From positions 1 through 38,756 of the forward strand of contig DFEO01000125.1 in assembly GCA_002368715.1 (NCBI GenBank): a stretch of DNA of 38,756 nucleotides. Reading direction: 5' to 3'. The position numbers and the translations under genes are program-made. Position 1 is the first letter of the stretch, and each line of letters opens with the position of its first letter. The stretch comes from Ruminococcus sp. UBA3800. Lineage in GTDB: Bacteria > Bacillota > Clostridia > Oscillospirales > Ruminococcaceae. This document shows positions 23,571 to 31,254 of this stretch, piece by piece. The notes below the pieces were generated by a model, which ran no database searches, had not been told where the DNA came from, and saw only the letters and a program-made list of their open reading frames with translations.

Positions 23571-24272
23571 TTAAGTTCCTGCCGACCACTTATACCCGAA
23601 GCCCCAGATAGTGAGTATATACTTGGGGTTAGAAGGCTCGTCCTCTATCTTCATCCTGATGCGCCTGATATTAACGTCAACTATCTTGTCGTCGCCGTAA
23701 TAGCTCTCGCCCCAGATATGGTTAAGTATGCTCGTTCTGTCAAGGGCAGTGTTCTGATTTTTGAAGAAGTATTCCATTATCTGATACTCCACCTGAGTCA
23801 GGTCTATCTGACTGCCGTTTTTAAGAACCGTCCTGCTCTTGAGATTGAGCACGAACGGACCCGAGGTTATGGATGATGTCTCCTCTGTCTTCATACCCGA
23901 ACGGTTCACTCTCCTGCAAACAGCGTCCACTCTTGCGATAAGCTCGGAGATAGAGAACGGCTTTGTGATATAGTCGTCCGCCCCGGCCATAAGGCAGGAT
24001 ATCTTGTCCATCTCCTGGCTCTTTGCCGAAAGCATTATTATACCCACATTATTGTTCTTCTCTCTTATCTTCTTGCACACCGTCATACCGTCGATCCCCG
24101 GCATCATTATGTCCAGAAGCGCCACGTCGAAGTCTCCGTCCTTTTCCTCATAAGCCTTCAGCGCATCCTCGCCGCAGTTCACATCTATGACCTCATAACC
24201 GCTCCTGACAAGGTTTATCACGACAAACTCTCTGATGGAATCCTCGTCCTCGCAAACAAGTACTCTTTTCAT
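23571..24272 (-). CDS. OmpR/PhoB-type response regulator
   Basis: The 233-residue protein has a receiver domain with the acidic pocket Glu8-Asp11, phosphoacceptor Asp54 in VALLDIMMPG and Lys104 in YITKPF, and a winged-helix DNA-binding domain (about 130-230; LTQVEYQIMEYFFKN, then VDVNIRRIRMKIE and LTIWGFGYKW). It acts with the histidine kinase encoded 32 bases downstream. ATG 24272 has a strong GGAGG site. It lies 13 bases after the lipoprotein gene. Confidence 0.94.
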   Translation of the reverse strand: MKRVLVCEDEDSIREFVVINLVRSGYEVIDVNCGEDALKAYEEKDGDFDVALLDIMMPGIDGMTVCKKIREKNNNVGIIMLSAKSQEMDKISCLMAGADDYITKPFSISELIARVDAVCRRVNRSGMKTEETSSITSGPFVLNLKSRTVLKNGSQIDLTQVEYQIMEYFFKNQNTALDRTSILNHIWGESYYGDDKIVDVNIRRIRMKIEDEPSNPKYILTIWGFGYKWSAGT

Positions 24273-24285
24273 TAGTGATCCTCCT

Positions 24286-25617
24286 TTAGTTCGTTATATA
24301 CAGGTTATTCTTAACTTCATCCACTGTGGGTATGAGCTTTTCACGCTTGTCCAGAGGGAGCTTGACCACATAGTCGAGCTGTCCCTTGCTCCCGACGACC
24401 TCATATCCGTCCGAGGTATAGCGTTCGGTCCTGTTCTTTGCCGAAACGGCTATCCTCATCAGCTCCTCCGAGCTGGTGTTTATGTCTCCGGTGAATTTAT
24501 AGAACACGAGCTCTCCCGATTCGCCGTCCTTCTTTACAGTCACCGAGCTGTTCCAGCGCTTCGGAAAAGCAAAGAAATATCCGTCGGCAATGGAATAGTA
24601 GCCGCTGTATTCCTCATCCAGATCGTAAAAATCGTGATACGAGCTCCAGGTCGTGGTATACACCATTTCCTCCGCCACGGCATTCTCATAGCCTATCATC
24701 GGTGATGTTGTCGGTATCTCGATAATGCCGTCGCCGTCGATGTCCGTGCTGTAATAGCCTGCCGGCCTTACGCACTTTGGCAAAAGCTTGTCCGCCCTTT
24801 GCTCCATAGGGTTCTGAAGACTTGAGTATCTGTAATAAACTATCTCCGTCATCAGGTTCCCGTCCTGATCCAGCCCGTCAACGAAAAGCGCTCTTCTTCC
24901 GTCCTCTATAAACCCTGTCTGCGACCTGACATAGCTTACCGTCTCATCGCACATCTTTATGCCTGCGTCCTTGGTTATCTCACCGTTCTGCGTTCTCAGG
25001 AGCGAGGCTGTTACCTCGCTGTGTCCCGTTTCGCTGTCGGTAGCCTTCGAGATCGTTATTATCTCGTTGCTGCCGTCGGAATTTATATCTATCGGTTCAA
25101 GGACAGAATACAGGTCAGTGGCTATCCGCTCAAACTTTCCGTCCTTATAGCTGAATATCTCCAGTGTTTTTTCTTCGCTGGTCAGGTTCTGATATCCCAC
25201 CAGCACATCCACATCTCCCGAGTCTCCGACAGACGATATTACCACCCTGTCGATATCGGTGCCGCCGCCTGCGAGCTCCTTTACAGAGCGCCACTCTCCG
25301 TCCTCGTCCTTGTCGAGGATGTTGACTCTCAGCCCGTTCTTTGCGCTGCTTGAAGCGTACTCATAGAACACCAGCGCTTCATCGGTAGGCTCGTCGTCGA
25401 TATCGGCTATAACAAAGGCCGAACGATAGTCGCCGTTCTTGGGATACTTGAGCGTTATATTCGCTCCCACACGCTTTATCAGCGCCTGGTGGATAGCGCT
25501 CTGCTCCTCTGTTAGCTTTGGCGCATTGAGCAGCGTGTCCACTGTAAAGCTTATGCCCGTACATCCGCTCAGCAGCATAGCCGAGGCGCAGCTCAGCACA
25601 GAAAACAATCTTTTCAA
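24286..25617 (-). CDS. Lipoprotein with FG-GAP/VCBS-like repeats
   Basis: The 443-residue protein starts with a short lipoprotein signal (VLSCASAMLLSGC). The body contains several repeats of the form (A/S)xxDIDxDGxxEI, namely AFVIADIDDEPTDEALVFYE, IDINSDGSNEIITI, DGLDQDGNLMTEIVYY and STDIDGDGIIEIP, spaced about 60 residues apart. These suggest a calcium-binding beta-propeller of FG-GAP/VCBS type, exposed outside the membrane. The start was set at TTG 25617, because GGAGG lies 11 bases upstream and the signal peptide then has normal length; GTG 25629 and ATG 25647 are alternatives. It is the first gene of the operon with the two-component pair, suggesting a sensory accessory role. Confidence 0.75.
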   Translation of the reverse strand: MKRLFSVLSCASAMLLSGCTGISFTVDTLLNAPKLTEEQSAIHQALIKRVGANITLKYPKNGDYRSAFVIADIDDEPTDEALVFYEYASSSAKNGLRVNILDKDEDGEWRSVKELAGGGTDIDRVVISSVGDSGDVDVLVGYQNLTSEEKTLEIFSYKDGKFERIATDLYSVLEPIDINSDGSNEIITISKATDSETGHSEVTASLLRTQNGEITKDAGIKMCDETVSYVRSQTGFIEDGRRALFVDGLDQDGNLMTEIVYYRYSSLQNPMEQRADKLLPKCVRPAGYYSTDIDGDGIIEIPTTSPMIGYENAVAEEMVYTTTWSSYHDFYDLDEEYSGYYSIADGYFFAFPKRWNSSVTVKKDGESGELVFYKFTGDINTSSEELMRIAVSAKNRTERYTSDGYEVVGSKGQLDYVVKLPLDKREKLIPTVDEVKNNLYITN

Positions 25618-25674
25618 GACAGCGATCACCTCCGCATCCGTCAACATCAAAGCGTGCAAAAACATACACGATAT

Positions 25675-25703
25675 ATTATAACACAATCCGCCGCAAATTG
25701 CAA
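25675..25703 (-). promoter_or_regulatory. Promoter of the lipoprotein/two-component operon
   Basis: TTGCAA (25698-25703, minus) and TATAAT (25675-25680) are 17 bases apart, the same box pair as in the SRP RNA promoter. Confidence 0.8.
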
Positions 25704-25773
25704 GTATCAAAGGCTCTTTTCCACGAAATCATTTTTGATCTTTTAACTGCGCAAGCCGCAGCGCTTTGCACAC

Positions 25774-25806
25774 AAAAAGCACAGGACATTCCCGCCCTGT
25801 GCTTTT
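25774..25806 (-). terminator. Terminator of the citrate synthase gene
   Basis: AAAAAGCACAGG (25774-25785) pairs with CCTGTGCTTTT (25796-25806), with T-runs on both strands; it lies 54 bases after the citrate synthase stop. Confidence 0.85.
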
Positions 25807-25860
25807 GTGCTTTTTGTGATCATGTTTGTCTTATCAGCCGCCGATATGAGCGGCAAATGC

Positions 25861-27207
25861 TTATCTTTCAGCTATCGGTATATACTTTTTCAATCCTGCA
25901 ACAGACTTGTAAGCAGGTCTGATTATCCTCTTTCCTGTCACGAGCTCCTCGAACCTGTGAGCGCACCAGCCCGCCATTCTCGATACCGCAAACATAGGTG
26001 TGAACAGATCCTCGGGAATGCCGAGCATCCTGTAAACGAAGCCCGAATACATATCGACATTCGCACACATCACCTTGTCGTTGCCCTTGACCCTTGCAAA
26101 CAGCTCGGGCGTCAGGCGCTCGATCGCATCAAGGAGCCTGAACTCTTTTTCAAACTCGGTCCCCTTTGCAAGCTTAACAGCGTTTTCCTTCAGTATCTCG
26201 CACCTGGGGTCGGAAAGCGTGTAGACCGCATGACCCATACCGTAGATAAGTCCCGAGCCGTCAAACGCCTCTTTCCTGAGTATCTTTTCAAGGAAAGCTG
26301 CGATCTCGTCGTCATCCTCCCAGTTGTGAACGTGCTCCTTTATACACTCGTGCATAGCCGAGACCTTTTTGTTCGCTCCGCCGTGACGTGTGCCCTTGAG
26401 CGAGCCCACAGCAGCAGAATATGCCGAATAACAGTCTGTGCCCGAGGAAGTGAGCACTCTGCACGAGAAGGTAGAATTGTTTCCGCCGCCGTGCTCGGCA
26501 TGGAGCACCATCATTATATCAAGCAGCTTCGCCTCTTCGTCCGTAAACTTCCTGTCGGGTCTTAAAGCGGAAAGTATCATTTCAGCCGTTGACTGGTCAG
26601 ATATGAGCGGATGCAAAAACATACTTTCCCCGTCAAACGACCTTCTCTTTACCTGATAAGCCGACACCATAATGTTCGGCATCTTCGAGATGATAGAGAT
26701 AGCCGTTGCCATCTCATATTCCGGCGAACGGTTCTCGGGGTCATCGTCATAGGAATACAGCGCAAGGATAGACCTTGCGATCTTGTTCATAATGTCCTTC
26801 GAGGGAGCCTTGAGTATCATATCCTCAAAAAACTCAGCAGGGAGCGGTCTGCTCTCGGCTATCATCGACCTGAAAGCGGACAGCTCGTCTATGTTGGGCA
26901 GATCTCCCATAAGAAGCAGATAAACTATCTCCTCATAAGCGAACCTGTTCTCCTTCTTTGCGTTATCAACAAGGTCCTTGATATTATACCCTCTGTATAT
27001 CAGCTGACCCTGTATCGGCGATTTCACGCCCTCATCCATAACATAGCCGTGTACGTTACATATATTGGTGAGGCCTGCCATAACTCCTGTTCCGTCGGAG
27101 TTTCTCAGCCCTCTTTTAACTATGTACTTATCATAAAGCTTGGGGTCTATCGCATTGTTTTCTACAAATCTCTTATAAAGCATAGACCTTGCCTGACTGC
27201 TTACCAT
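25861..27207 (-). CDS. gltA: Citrate synthase
   Basis: Citrate synthase condenses oxaloacetate and acetyl-CoA. The 448-residue protein has the catalytic residues in HAEHGGGNNSTFS (first His), GMGHAVYTLSDPR (second His) and CANVDMYSGF (Asp), plus an RHGGAN substrate loop. It belongs to the longer bacterial type with an N-terminal region of about 60 residues. ATG 27207 has AAAGGAG ten bases upstream. It is a single-gene unit with its own promoter and terminator; no other TCA cycle gene is visible, so in this anaerobe the enzyme may serve glutamate synthesis. Confidence 0.95.
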   Translation of the reverse strand: MVSSQARSMLYKRFVENNAIDPKLYDKYIVKRGLRNSDGTGVMAGLTNICNVHGYVMDEGVKSPIQGQLIYRGYNIKDLVDNAKKENRFAYEEIVYLLLMGDLPNIDELSAFRSMIAESRPLPAEFFEDMILKAPSKDIMNKIARSILALYSYDDDPENRSPEYEMATAISIISKMPNIMVSAYQVKRRSFDGESMFLHPLISDQSTAEMILSALRPDRKFTDEEAKLLDIMMVLHAEHGGGNNSTFSCRVLTSSGTDCYSAYSAAVGSLKGTRHGGANKKVSAMHECIKEHVHNWEDDDEIAAFLEKILRKEAFDGSGLIYGMGHAVYTLSDPRCEILKENAVKLAKGTEFEKEFRLLDAIERLTPELFARVKGNDKVMCANVDMYSGFVYRMLGIPEDLFTPMFAVSRMAGWCAHRFEELVTGKRIIRPAYKSVAGLKKYIPIAER

Positions 27208-27247
27208 AGCGCCGCAGCTCCTTTCATAAAACGAAATATACAAGGTT

Positions 27248-27277
27248 ATTATAACATAAACCCAGTAATACTGTCAA
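27248..27277 (-). promoter_or_regulatory. Promoter of citrate synthase
   Basis: TTGACA (27272-27277, minus) and TATAAT (27248-27253) are 18 bases apart; predicted start near 27241. Confidence 0.8.
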
Positions 27278-27283
27278 GTGTGC

Positions 27284-27321
27284 AAATATGCCGCTGCTCT
27301 ATGACAAGCAGCGGCATATTT
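27284..27321. terminator. Perfect 15-bp inverted repeat upstream of citrate synthase
   Basis: AAATATGCCGCTGCT (27284-27298) and AGCAGCGGCATATTT (27307-27321) are perfect complements around an 8-base loop. It lies 6 bases before the citrate synthase -35 box. It may terminate a transcript arriving from the right or be an operator; the T-runs are only three long. Confidence 0.5.
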
Positions 27322-27329
27322 GTACAAAA

Positions 27330-27398
27330 AAAGCAGCCCCTATTGGAGCCACCCCTTGTCCGACCAACTCACGCATCGATCGTTATGTATGTATTATA
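27330..27398 (-). ncRNA. Possible small RNA between antiporter and citrate synthase
   Basis: On the minus strand TATAAT (27393-27398) is followed by about 60 bases ending in GGCTCC-AATA-GGGGCT and GCTTTTTTT, which looks like a rho-independent end. The -35 box is poor (TATAAA). No reading frame is seen. Beyond it, to 27529, the sequence is AT-rich with nothing recognised. It could also be the terminator of the antiporter transcript. Confidence 0.3.
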
Positions 27399-27529
27399 CT
27401 ATGTTCCGACGCGGATTTATAGCAGATTACATTATTTTTGCATTATTCTTTTGTAAACTATAAAAAAACATTTGTGAATTTAGTTTAGTTTTTTAACATA
27501 AATCGTTTTCGTAAGCTTCATCCCCGGGA

Positions 27530-28738
27530 TCATTCGTTATCTGCCGCTGTTTCCACGCTCTTCTCATCATCCGGATATCTGCTGTAAAGGAATTTGAGCA
27601 GCAGCGGTGTTGCTAAGCTGGAAACGATGATAAGCAGGATCACAGAGGTGAAATAAGACGAGTCGATTATCCCGAGAGCCATACCCTTGCTGGTTATGAT
27701 AAGAGCCACCTCTCCCCTTGTCATCATACCGGCACCTATCTTCATACACTCGCTGCCTTTAAACCCCAAGCATTTTGAAGCAAGACCGCAGCCTACGAGC
27801 TTGCTTAGCATCGCAACCGCAACGAACCCCAGCGAAAACCCCAACAGCGACCACGTCATAGAGTCGAAGCTGGTTTTAAGTCCGATGCTCACAAAGAACA
27901 CGGGGGCAAAAAACATATAGCCGTTCACATTGACCTTGCGGTCGATATATGCAGCATCACGCACATTGCAGAGGATTATGCCTGCAATGTATGCACCTGT
28001 TATGTCGGCAATGCCGAAATAAGCCTCGGCAACATAAGCAAGGACGAAGCAAAGCCCCATTGCCATTATAGGTATGCGCCTTGTGTGGGGATAACGCTCG
28101 TCGATAAGCTTGAACACCCTGTAAAACAGATATCCGAGGATAAAAGAGAATGCCAGAAACATCAAAACCTTTAGTGACACCACCGAAAACTTTGTTTTCG
28201 GATCCTTGAAGCTGAGCACAAAGGTGAGCACTATTATGCCGATAACATCATCGATTATCGCAGCGCTGAGGATCGTCTGTCCGACAGTGCCCTTGAGCAC
28301 GCCCATTTCCTTGAGCACCTCGACCGTTATGCCCACCGATGTGGCGGTCATTATCGAGCCTATGAACAGCGCCTTGAAAAAGCCCTCGCTGCCAAAGGAC
28401 GAGAACCCGTAGATACACATATAAAGGAGAGCTCCGCACACAAACGGGAAAAGCACGCCCACACAGGCGATGACAAACGCTTTCAGGCCCGATTTTTTCA
28501 GCTCGGTCAGATTTGTTTCCAGACCTGCCGAAAACATTATCAGGATAACACCTATCTCTGCCAGCTGGCCTATAAAGCTGCTGCTTTTAAGGATACCGAA
28601 CACACAGGGGCCCAGCAAAAGCCCTGCGATTATCTCGCCCACCACCATGGGCGCCTTTATTTTTCTGGCCAAAAGAGCCATAATTTTAGCGCCGACCATT
28701 ATCAGCGCAAGATCCATCAGTATATCATAGTTTTTCAT
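27530..28738 (-). CDS. Cation:proton antiporter (CPA2, NapA/KefB-like)
   Basis: The 402-residue membrane protein has about 12 hydrophobic segments. Family motifs include VVGEIIAGLLLGP near residue 31, LIMFSAGLETN, and ILSAAIIDDVIGIIVL with the Asp-Asp pair typical of electrogenic CPA2 antiporters, and GYMFFAPVFFVSIGLKTSF. It exchanges Na+ or K+ for protons to control cytoplasmic pH. No RCK/TrkA nucleotide-binding domain is attached. The start at 28738 has GGGGAAG upstream. It seems to be a single-gene unit; its promoter is not clear. Confidence 0.9.
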   Translation of the reverse strand: MKNYDILMDLALIMVGAKIMALLARKIKAPMVVGEIIAGLLLGPCVFGILKSSSFIGQLAEIGVILIMFSAGLETNLTELKKSGLKAFVIACVGVLFPFVCGALLYMCIYGFSSFGSEGFFKALFIGSIMTATSVGITVEVLKEMGVLKGTVGQTILSAAIIDDVIGIIVLTFVLSFKDPKTKFSVVSLKVLMFLAFSFILGYLFYRVFKLIDERYPHTRRIPIMAMGLCFVLAYVAEAYFGIADITGAYIAGIILCNVRDAAYIDRKVNVNGYMFFAPVFFVSIGLKTSFDSMTWSLLGFSLGFVAVAMLSKLVGCGLASKCLGFKGSECMKIGAGMMTRGEVALIITSKGMALGIIDSSYFTSVILLIIVSSLATPLLLKFLYSRYPDDEKSVETAADNE

Positions 28739-28852
28739 TTGTTCTTACTTCCCCGTCCGCATCCGTAAATTTATTCCAAGCCTTAGTATATCACACCAAA
28801 CCTCATATTGCGTTAAGTTATTATAAAAAAAGTATTAAGGTGCAGCCGGGAA

Positions 28853-28896
28853 AGCTAAAGCGGCAGCACCGTTTATTTGGTGCTGCCGCTTCAGCT
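28853..28896. terminator. Terminator after the aquaporin gene, bidirectional
   Basis: AAGCGGCAGCACC (28858-28870) pairs with GGTGCTGCCGCTT (28879-28891), extended by AGCTTT/AAAGCT past one mismatch. Short T-runs occur on both sides. Confidence 0.7.
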
Positions 28897-28926
28897 TTTG
28901 CTCAGGGGCTTTTTTTGATCTGAAAA

Positions 28927-29625
28927 TCAGCTGTCGCTCTCAAGGAAATCATAGCACATAGCTGCAAGAAATGCACCCACCATAGGTCCTATGATAAAGA
29001 TGAACAGATACTTGATCGGGTCGGTCTCGCCGCTGAACAGAGCGAACAGTGCAGGGCCGAAGCTTCTTGCAGGGTTAACGGATGTGCCTGTCAGGCCTAT
29101 GCCAAGGATATGGACAAATGTAAGGGACAGACCGATCACCAGACCCGCAAAGGATCCGTGCTTGAACTTTTCGGATGTAACACCCAGTATAACGAGGATG
29201 AACACGAATGTAAGGATGATCTCGACGAGAAGTCCTGCAAGGATGCTCTCATCAAGACTGCCGATCCCGTTCGAGCCGTATGTCTTGGTAAGGTCCTTCA
29301 TATCGCCCAGCTTCCAGATGATGGCAAGAAGTCCTGTTCCGACAAAGGCACCTGCAAACTGTGCACAGACATAGCCGATGAACTCATTAAGGCTGAGCTT
29401 TCCCCTCACCAGCATAGCGAAGGACACCGCAGGGTTAATATGGCAGCCCGATATGTTTCCGATGGAATAAGCCATTGCAACGATGGAAAGGCCGAAAGCA
29501 AGTGCTGTGGTCAGGTAGCCCGCACCTATACAGCCGGTTATCATGGCCGTTCCGCAGCCGAACATTACCAGCACGCAAGTGCCGATAGCCTCAGCCACAT
29601 ATTTTTTGATCTGATTGTTACTCAT
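28927..29625 (-). CDS. Aquaporin (MIP family channel)
   Basis: The 232-residue channel has six membrane helices and the two NPA pore motifs, GCHINPAVSFA and GTSVNPARSFGPAL. The Arg after the second NPA is the selectivity-filter arginine. The first half begins with the usual AEAIGTCVLVMFGCG. Features fit the AqpZ-type water channel group more than glycerol facilitators (no GLYxx DPAR-type Asp after the second NPA). A GAGGAGG site precedes ATG 29625. It follows the small tail-anchored protein gene by 49 bases. Confidence 0.92.
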   Translation of the reverse strand: MSNNQIKKYVAEAIGTCVLVMFGCGTAMITGCIGAGYLTTALAFGLSIVAMAYSIGNISGCHINPAVSFAMLVRGKLSLNEFIGYVCAQFAGAFVGTGLLAIIWKLGDMKDLTKTYGSNGIGSLDESILAGLLVEIILTFVFILVILGVTSEKFKHGSFAGLVIGLSLTFVHILGIGLTGTSVNPARSFGPALFALFSGETDPIKYLFIFIIGPMVGAFLAAMCYDFLESDS

Positions 29626-29674
29626 TTACACATACCTCCTCAGTAAATATCATAAAGCCCCTCAGCTTTATAAA

Positions 29675-29917
29675 CTATCTTAACAGGAGAAAAGCTCCTG
29701 CCGCAAGGATAAAAGCAGCCGCCGTGACCGCCGCTCTTATGTGCGGCTTTTTTGTTTTGAAATGAAAAAGCTCATCGCACACAAGCCTTGCCTGTCTTTC
29801 CAGAACGCCTCTTGGTTCGCCGTTTTTGTCGTCAGACACGAACAGCAGTGCTCTGTCAAAATATTCATTATTTGTACATCTGATCTCAATTATCTGTTTG
29901 TTTATTCCCTTTATCAT
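29675..29917 (-). CDS. Small protein with C-terminal membrane anchor
   Basis: The 80-residue protein begins MIKGINKQIIEIRCTNNEYFDRALLFVS in pieces and ends in one hydrophobic helix (AAVTAAAFILAAGAFLLLR). The N-terminal part resembles short conserved clostridial proteins of the form MVRGISxxVIxVxSPxxxxFExAIF, though none has a settled function. The topology is tail-anchored, with the N-terminal domain in the cytoplasm. A GAGG site lies 12 bases upstream, somewhat far. A weak hairpin follows the stop, and transcription may continue into the aquaporin gene. Confidence 0.6.
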   Translation of the reverse strand: MIKGINKQIIEIRCTNNEYFDRALLFVSDDKNGEPRGVLERQARLVCDELFHFKTKKPHIRAAVTAAAFILAAGAFLLLR

Positions 29918-29976
29918 AAGCCTTTGTTTCCTCTTTCTTCCAAAGTTTAGCTGTAAAAGGAATATTGGCTCATTAC

Positions 29977-30105
29977 CGTTGAAATATTCAACCTTTCAAC
30001 AGAAAACTGTTGAAAACCGGTTTTCTGACAGTCAATTATGTTGAAAACCATGTTGAAAAAGTTGAAAACCCGTTGATTTTTCGGCATCTGACAGCTGTTG
30101 AAAAC
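29977..30105. repeat. Cluster of TGTTGAAAAC boxes (possible DnaA-box cluster)
   Basis: Five close copies of TGTTGAAAAC/AGTTGAAAAC occur on the plus strand at 30008-30017, 30039-30048, 30051-30060, 30060-30069 and 30096-30105. Weaker ones lie at 29977-29985 and 30071-30080, and inverted copies at 29984-29992 and 29994-30001. The complement GTTTTCAACA resembles DnaA-box variants (TTTTCCACA, TTATCCACA) found in clostridial origins. The cluster lies in a gene-free stretch of about 520 bases. No dnaA gene is visible nearby. Confidence 0.6.
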
Positions 30106-30434
30106 GTTTTGACCTGTCATTCGATGTCGCTTTTTGGGTGCGAAAGGAAAAACGTTCGGTTACAATTATTGATATTCTGTGAACAGACCCGAAATCGTCA
30201 CGGACCCCTCAGCGCAAAGCGTTTTATCTCGGGCGTTTGCAAAAGCACAGGTTTTGTTAACGCTCTCAGAGATCACGGCTCACTGCACAAGTCCGCTTTT
30301 TTGTACACACCGATCTTCGTTCGTGCGATAATGCAAAGCTGCGGTCATCTGTCCAAAATTTTCCCCTCAAGCCAGGCTCCCGGACGTTGCGAAATTGTAA
30401 CTATTTGTAACGAAAATTTACGAAAGCCGACATC
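30106..30434. other. Gene-free stretch
   Basis: No credible gene or strong signal is seen. A long frame on the plus strand has neither a ribosome site nor protein-like composition. The end overlaps the downstream region of the DUF6062 gene. Confidence 0.5.
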
Positions 30435-31118
30435 TCACCTTGTGGTGAGAAACTTTATCGCCCTCTCGATAGAGTCCTTCGAGTTTCCCCAGTCCGCACC
30501 TGCGCCCGTATTGCGGTAGTCATACATCTTGCAGTAATGCGAAACATCCTTTTCGAGCGAATCCAGATACTTCTCGGTCAGCGCCGTGCAGGAATCTATG
30601 AACATCTTCTGATACTTCTTGTCCATATGCTCCGAGCACATCCCCACCAGCAGATCATAATGGGGCAGGCACAGCATCTCCTGCTCGTCGAACAGCTCAC
30701 GGAATTCTCTCTGCTGAACATACATCTCATAAAGCGTGACAAGGATCCTTGACATTCCCCAGTCTATCTTCGAGCACACAAAGCAGGTGGAATTGACCGC
30801 CGAGACTTTTTTCTGCTTTGCCTTTTTCGGCTCGAACATCGACTGCCTTGCAAAAATATTCTTCTGCATACTTTGCAGGTGTGACTGGAGCATGAGCGCC
30901 AGCGACAGTCTGTTCTTGCACTCTCTCATCTGCTCGAAATGCGTCTTGCAGAAGCCGAGCTTGTTTGTCTCTATCCTGACATCCGGCTCCATCATCGCAG
31001 CGCCCATTATGTATTCAACCGTCCTCTTCTCCAGTGTGTCACGAAGAAGACAGATCGGGCAGCCGCACTTGGGCTCGAAGATATCCGTTACGGGTATAGT
31101 GAGTAAACTTTCTCGCAT
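30435..31118 (-). CDS. DUF6062 family cysteine-rich protein
   Basis: The 227-residue protein has Cys pairs that look like metal sites: CGCPIC (near residue 18), GFCKTHF, CFVC (near 112) and MLCLPHY, arranged as two repeats of Cys-x2-Cys followed about 40 residues later by Cys-x2-His. This duplicated pattern is typical of DUF6062 proteins of clostridia, whose role is unknown. The rest is helical with a basic C-terminus. AAAGGAA lies 9 bases before ATG 31118. It is divergent from the DNA glycosylase gene and shares overlapping promoter boxes with it. Confidence 0.75.
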   Translation of the reverse strand: MRESLLTIPVTDIFEPKCGCPICLLRDTLEKRTVEYIMGAAMMEPDVRIETNKLGFCKTHFEQMRECKNRLSLALMLQSHLQSMQKNIFARQSMFEPKKAKQKKVSAVNSTCFVCSKIDWGMSRILVTLYEMYVQQREFRELFDEQEMLCLPHYDLLVGMCSEHMDKKYQKMFIDSCTALTEKYLDSLEKDVSHYCKMYDYRNTGAGADWGNSKDSIERAIKFLTTR

Positions 31119-31137
31119 ATATCAAGTTCCTTTCGCA

Positions 31138-31165
31138 GTCAGATGTCAGATGTCAGAGGTCAGAA
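31138..31165. repeat. Four tandem heptamers GTCAGA(T/G/A)
   Basis: GTCAGAT, GTCAGAT, GTCAGAG and GTCAGAA follow each other without gaps, in the predicted leader of the DUF6062 gene between its transcript start and ribosome site. Confidence 0.8.
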
Positions 31166-31185
31166 ATATAATAACCATCCGACAC

Positions 31186-31214
31186 TTGAAATTTATACTC
31201 CCTTATAGTATAAT
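31186..31214 (+). promoter_or_regulatory. Promoter of the 8-oxoguanine glycosylase gene
   Basis: TTGAAA (31186-31191) and TATAAT (31209-31214) are 17 bases apart. Confidence 0.75.
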
Positions 31215-31235
31215 AGCTTTGATGAAAAATTTCAA
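31207..31235 (-). promoter_or_regulatory. Promoter of the DUF6062 gene, overlapping the opposite one
   Basis: On the minus strand TTGAAA (31230-31235) and TATACT (31207-31212) are 17 bases apart. Its -10 box occupies nearly the same bases as the -10 box of the opposite promoter. Confidence 0.65.
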
Positions 31236-31254
31236 GAGGAAATGAGAATTTTTT

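Noticed and set aside
29977..30105. CRISPR array
   Set aside because: Repeats are only about 10 bases, unevenly spaced and without spacers; no cas genes nearby.
30010..30519. 169-residue plus-strand frame across the box cluster
   Set aside because: No ribosome site, composition unlike the neighbouring proteins, starts inside the repeats and overlaps the DUF6062 gene on the other strand.
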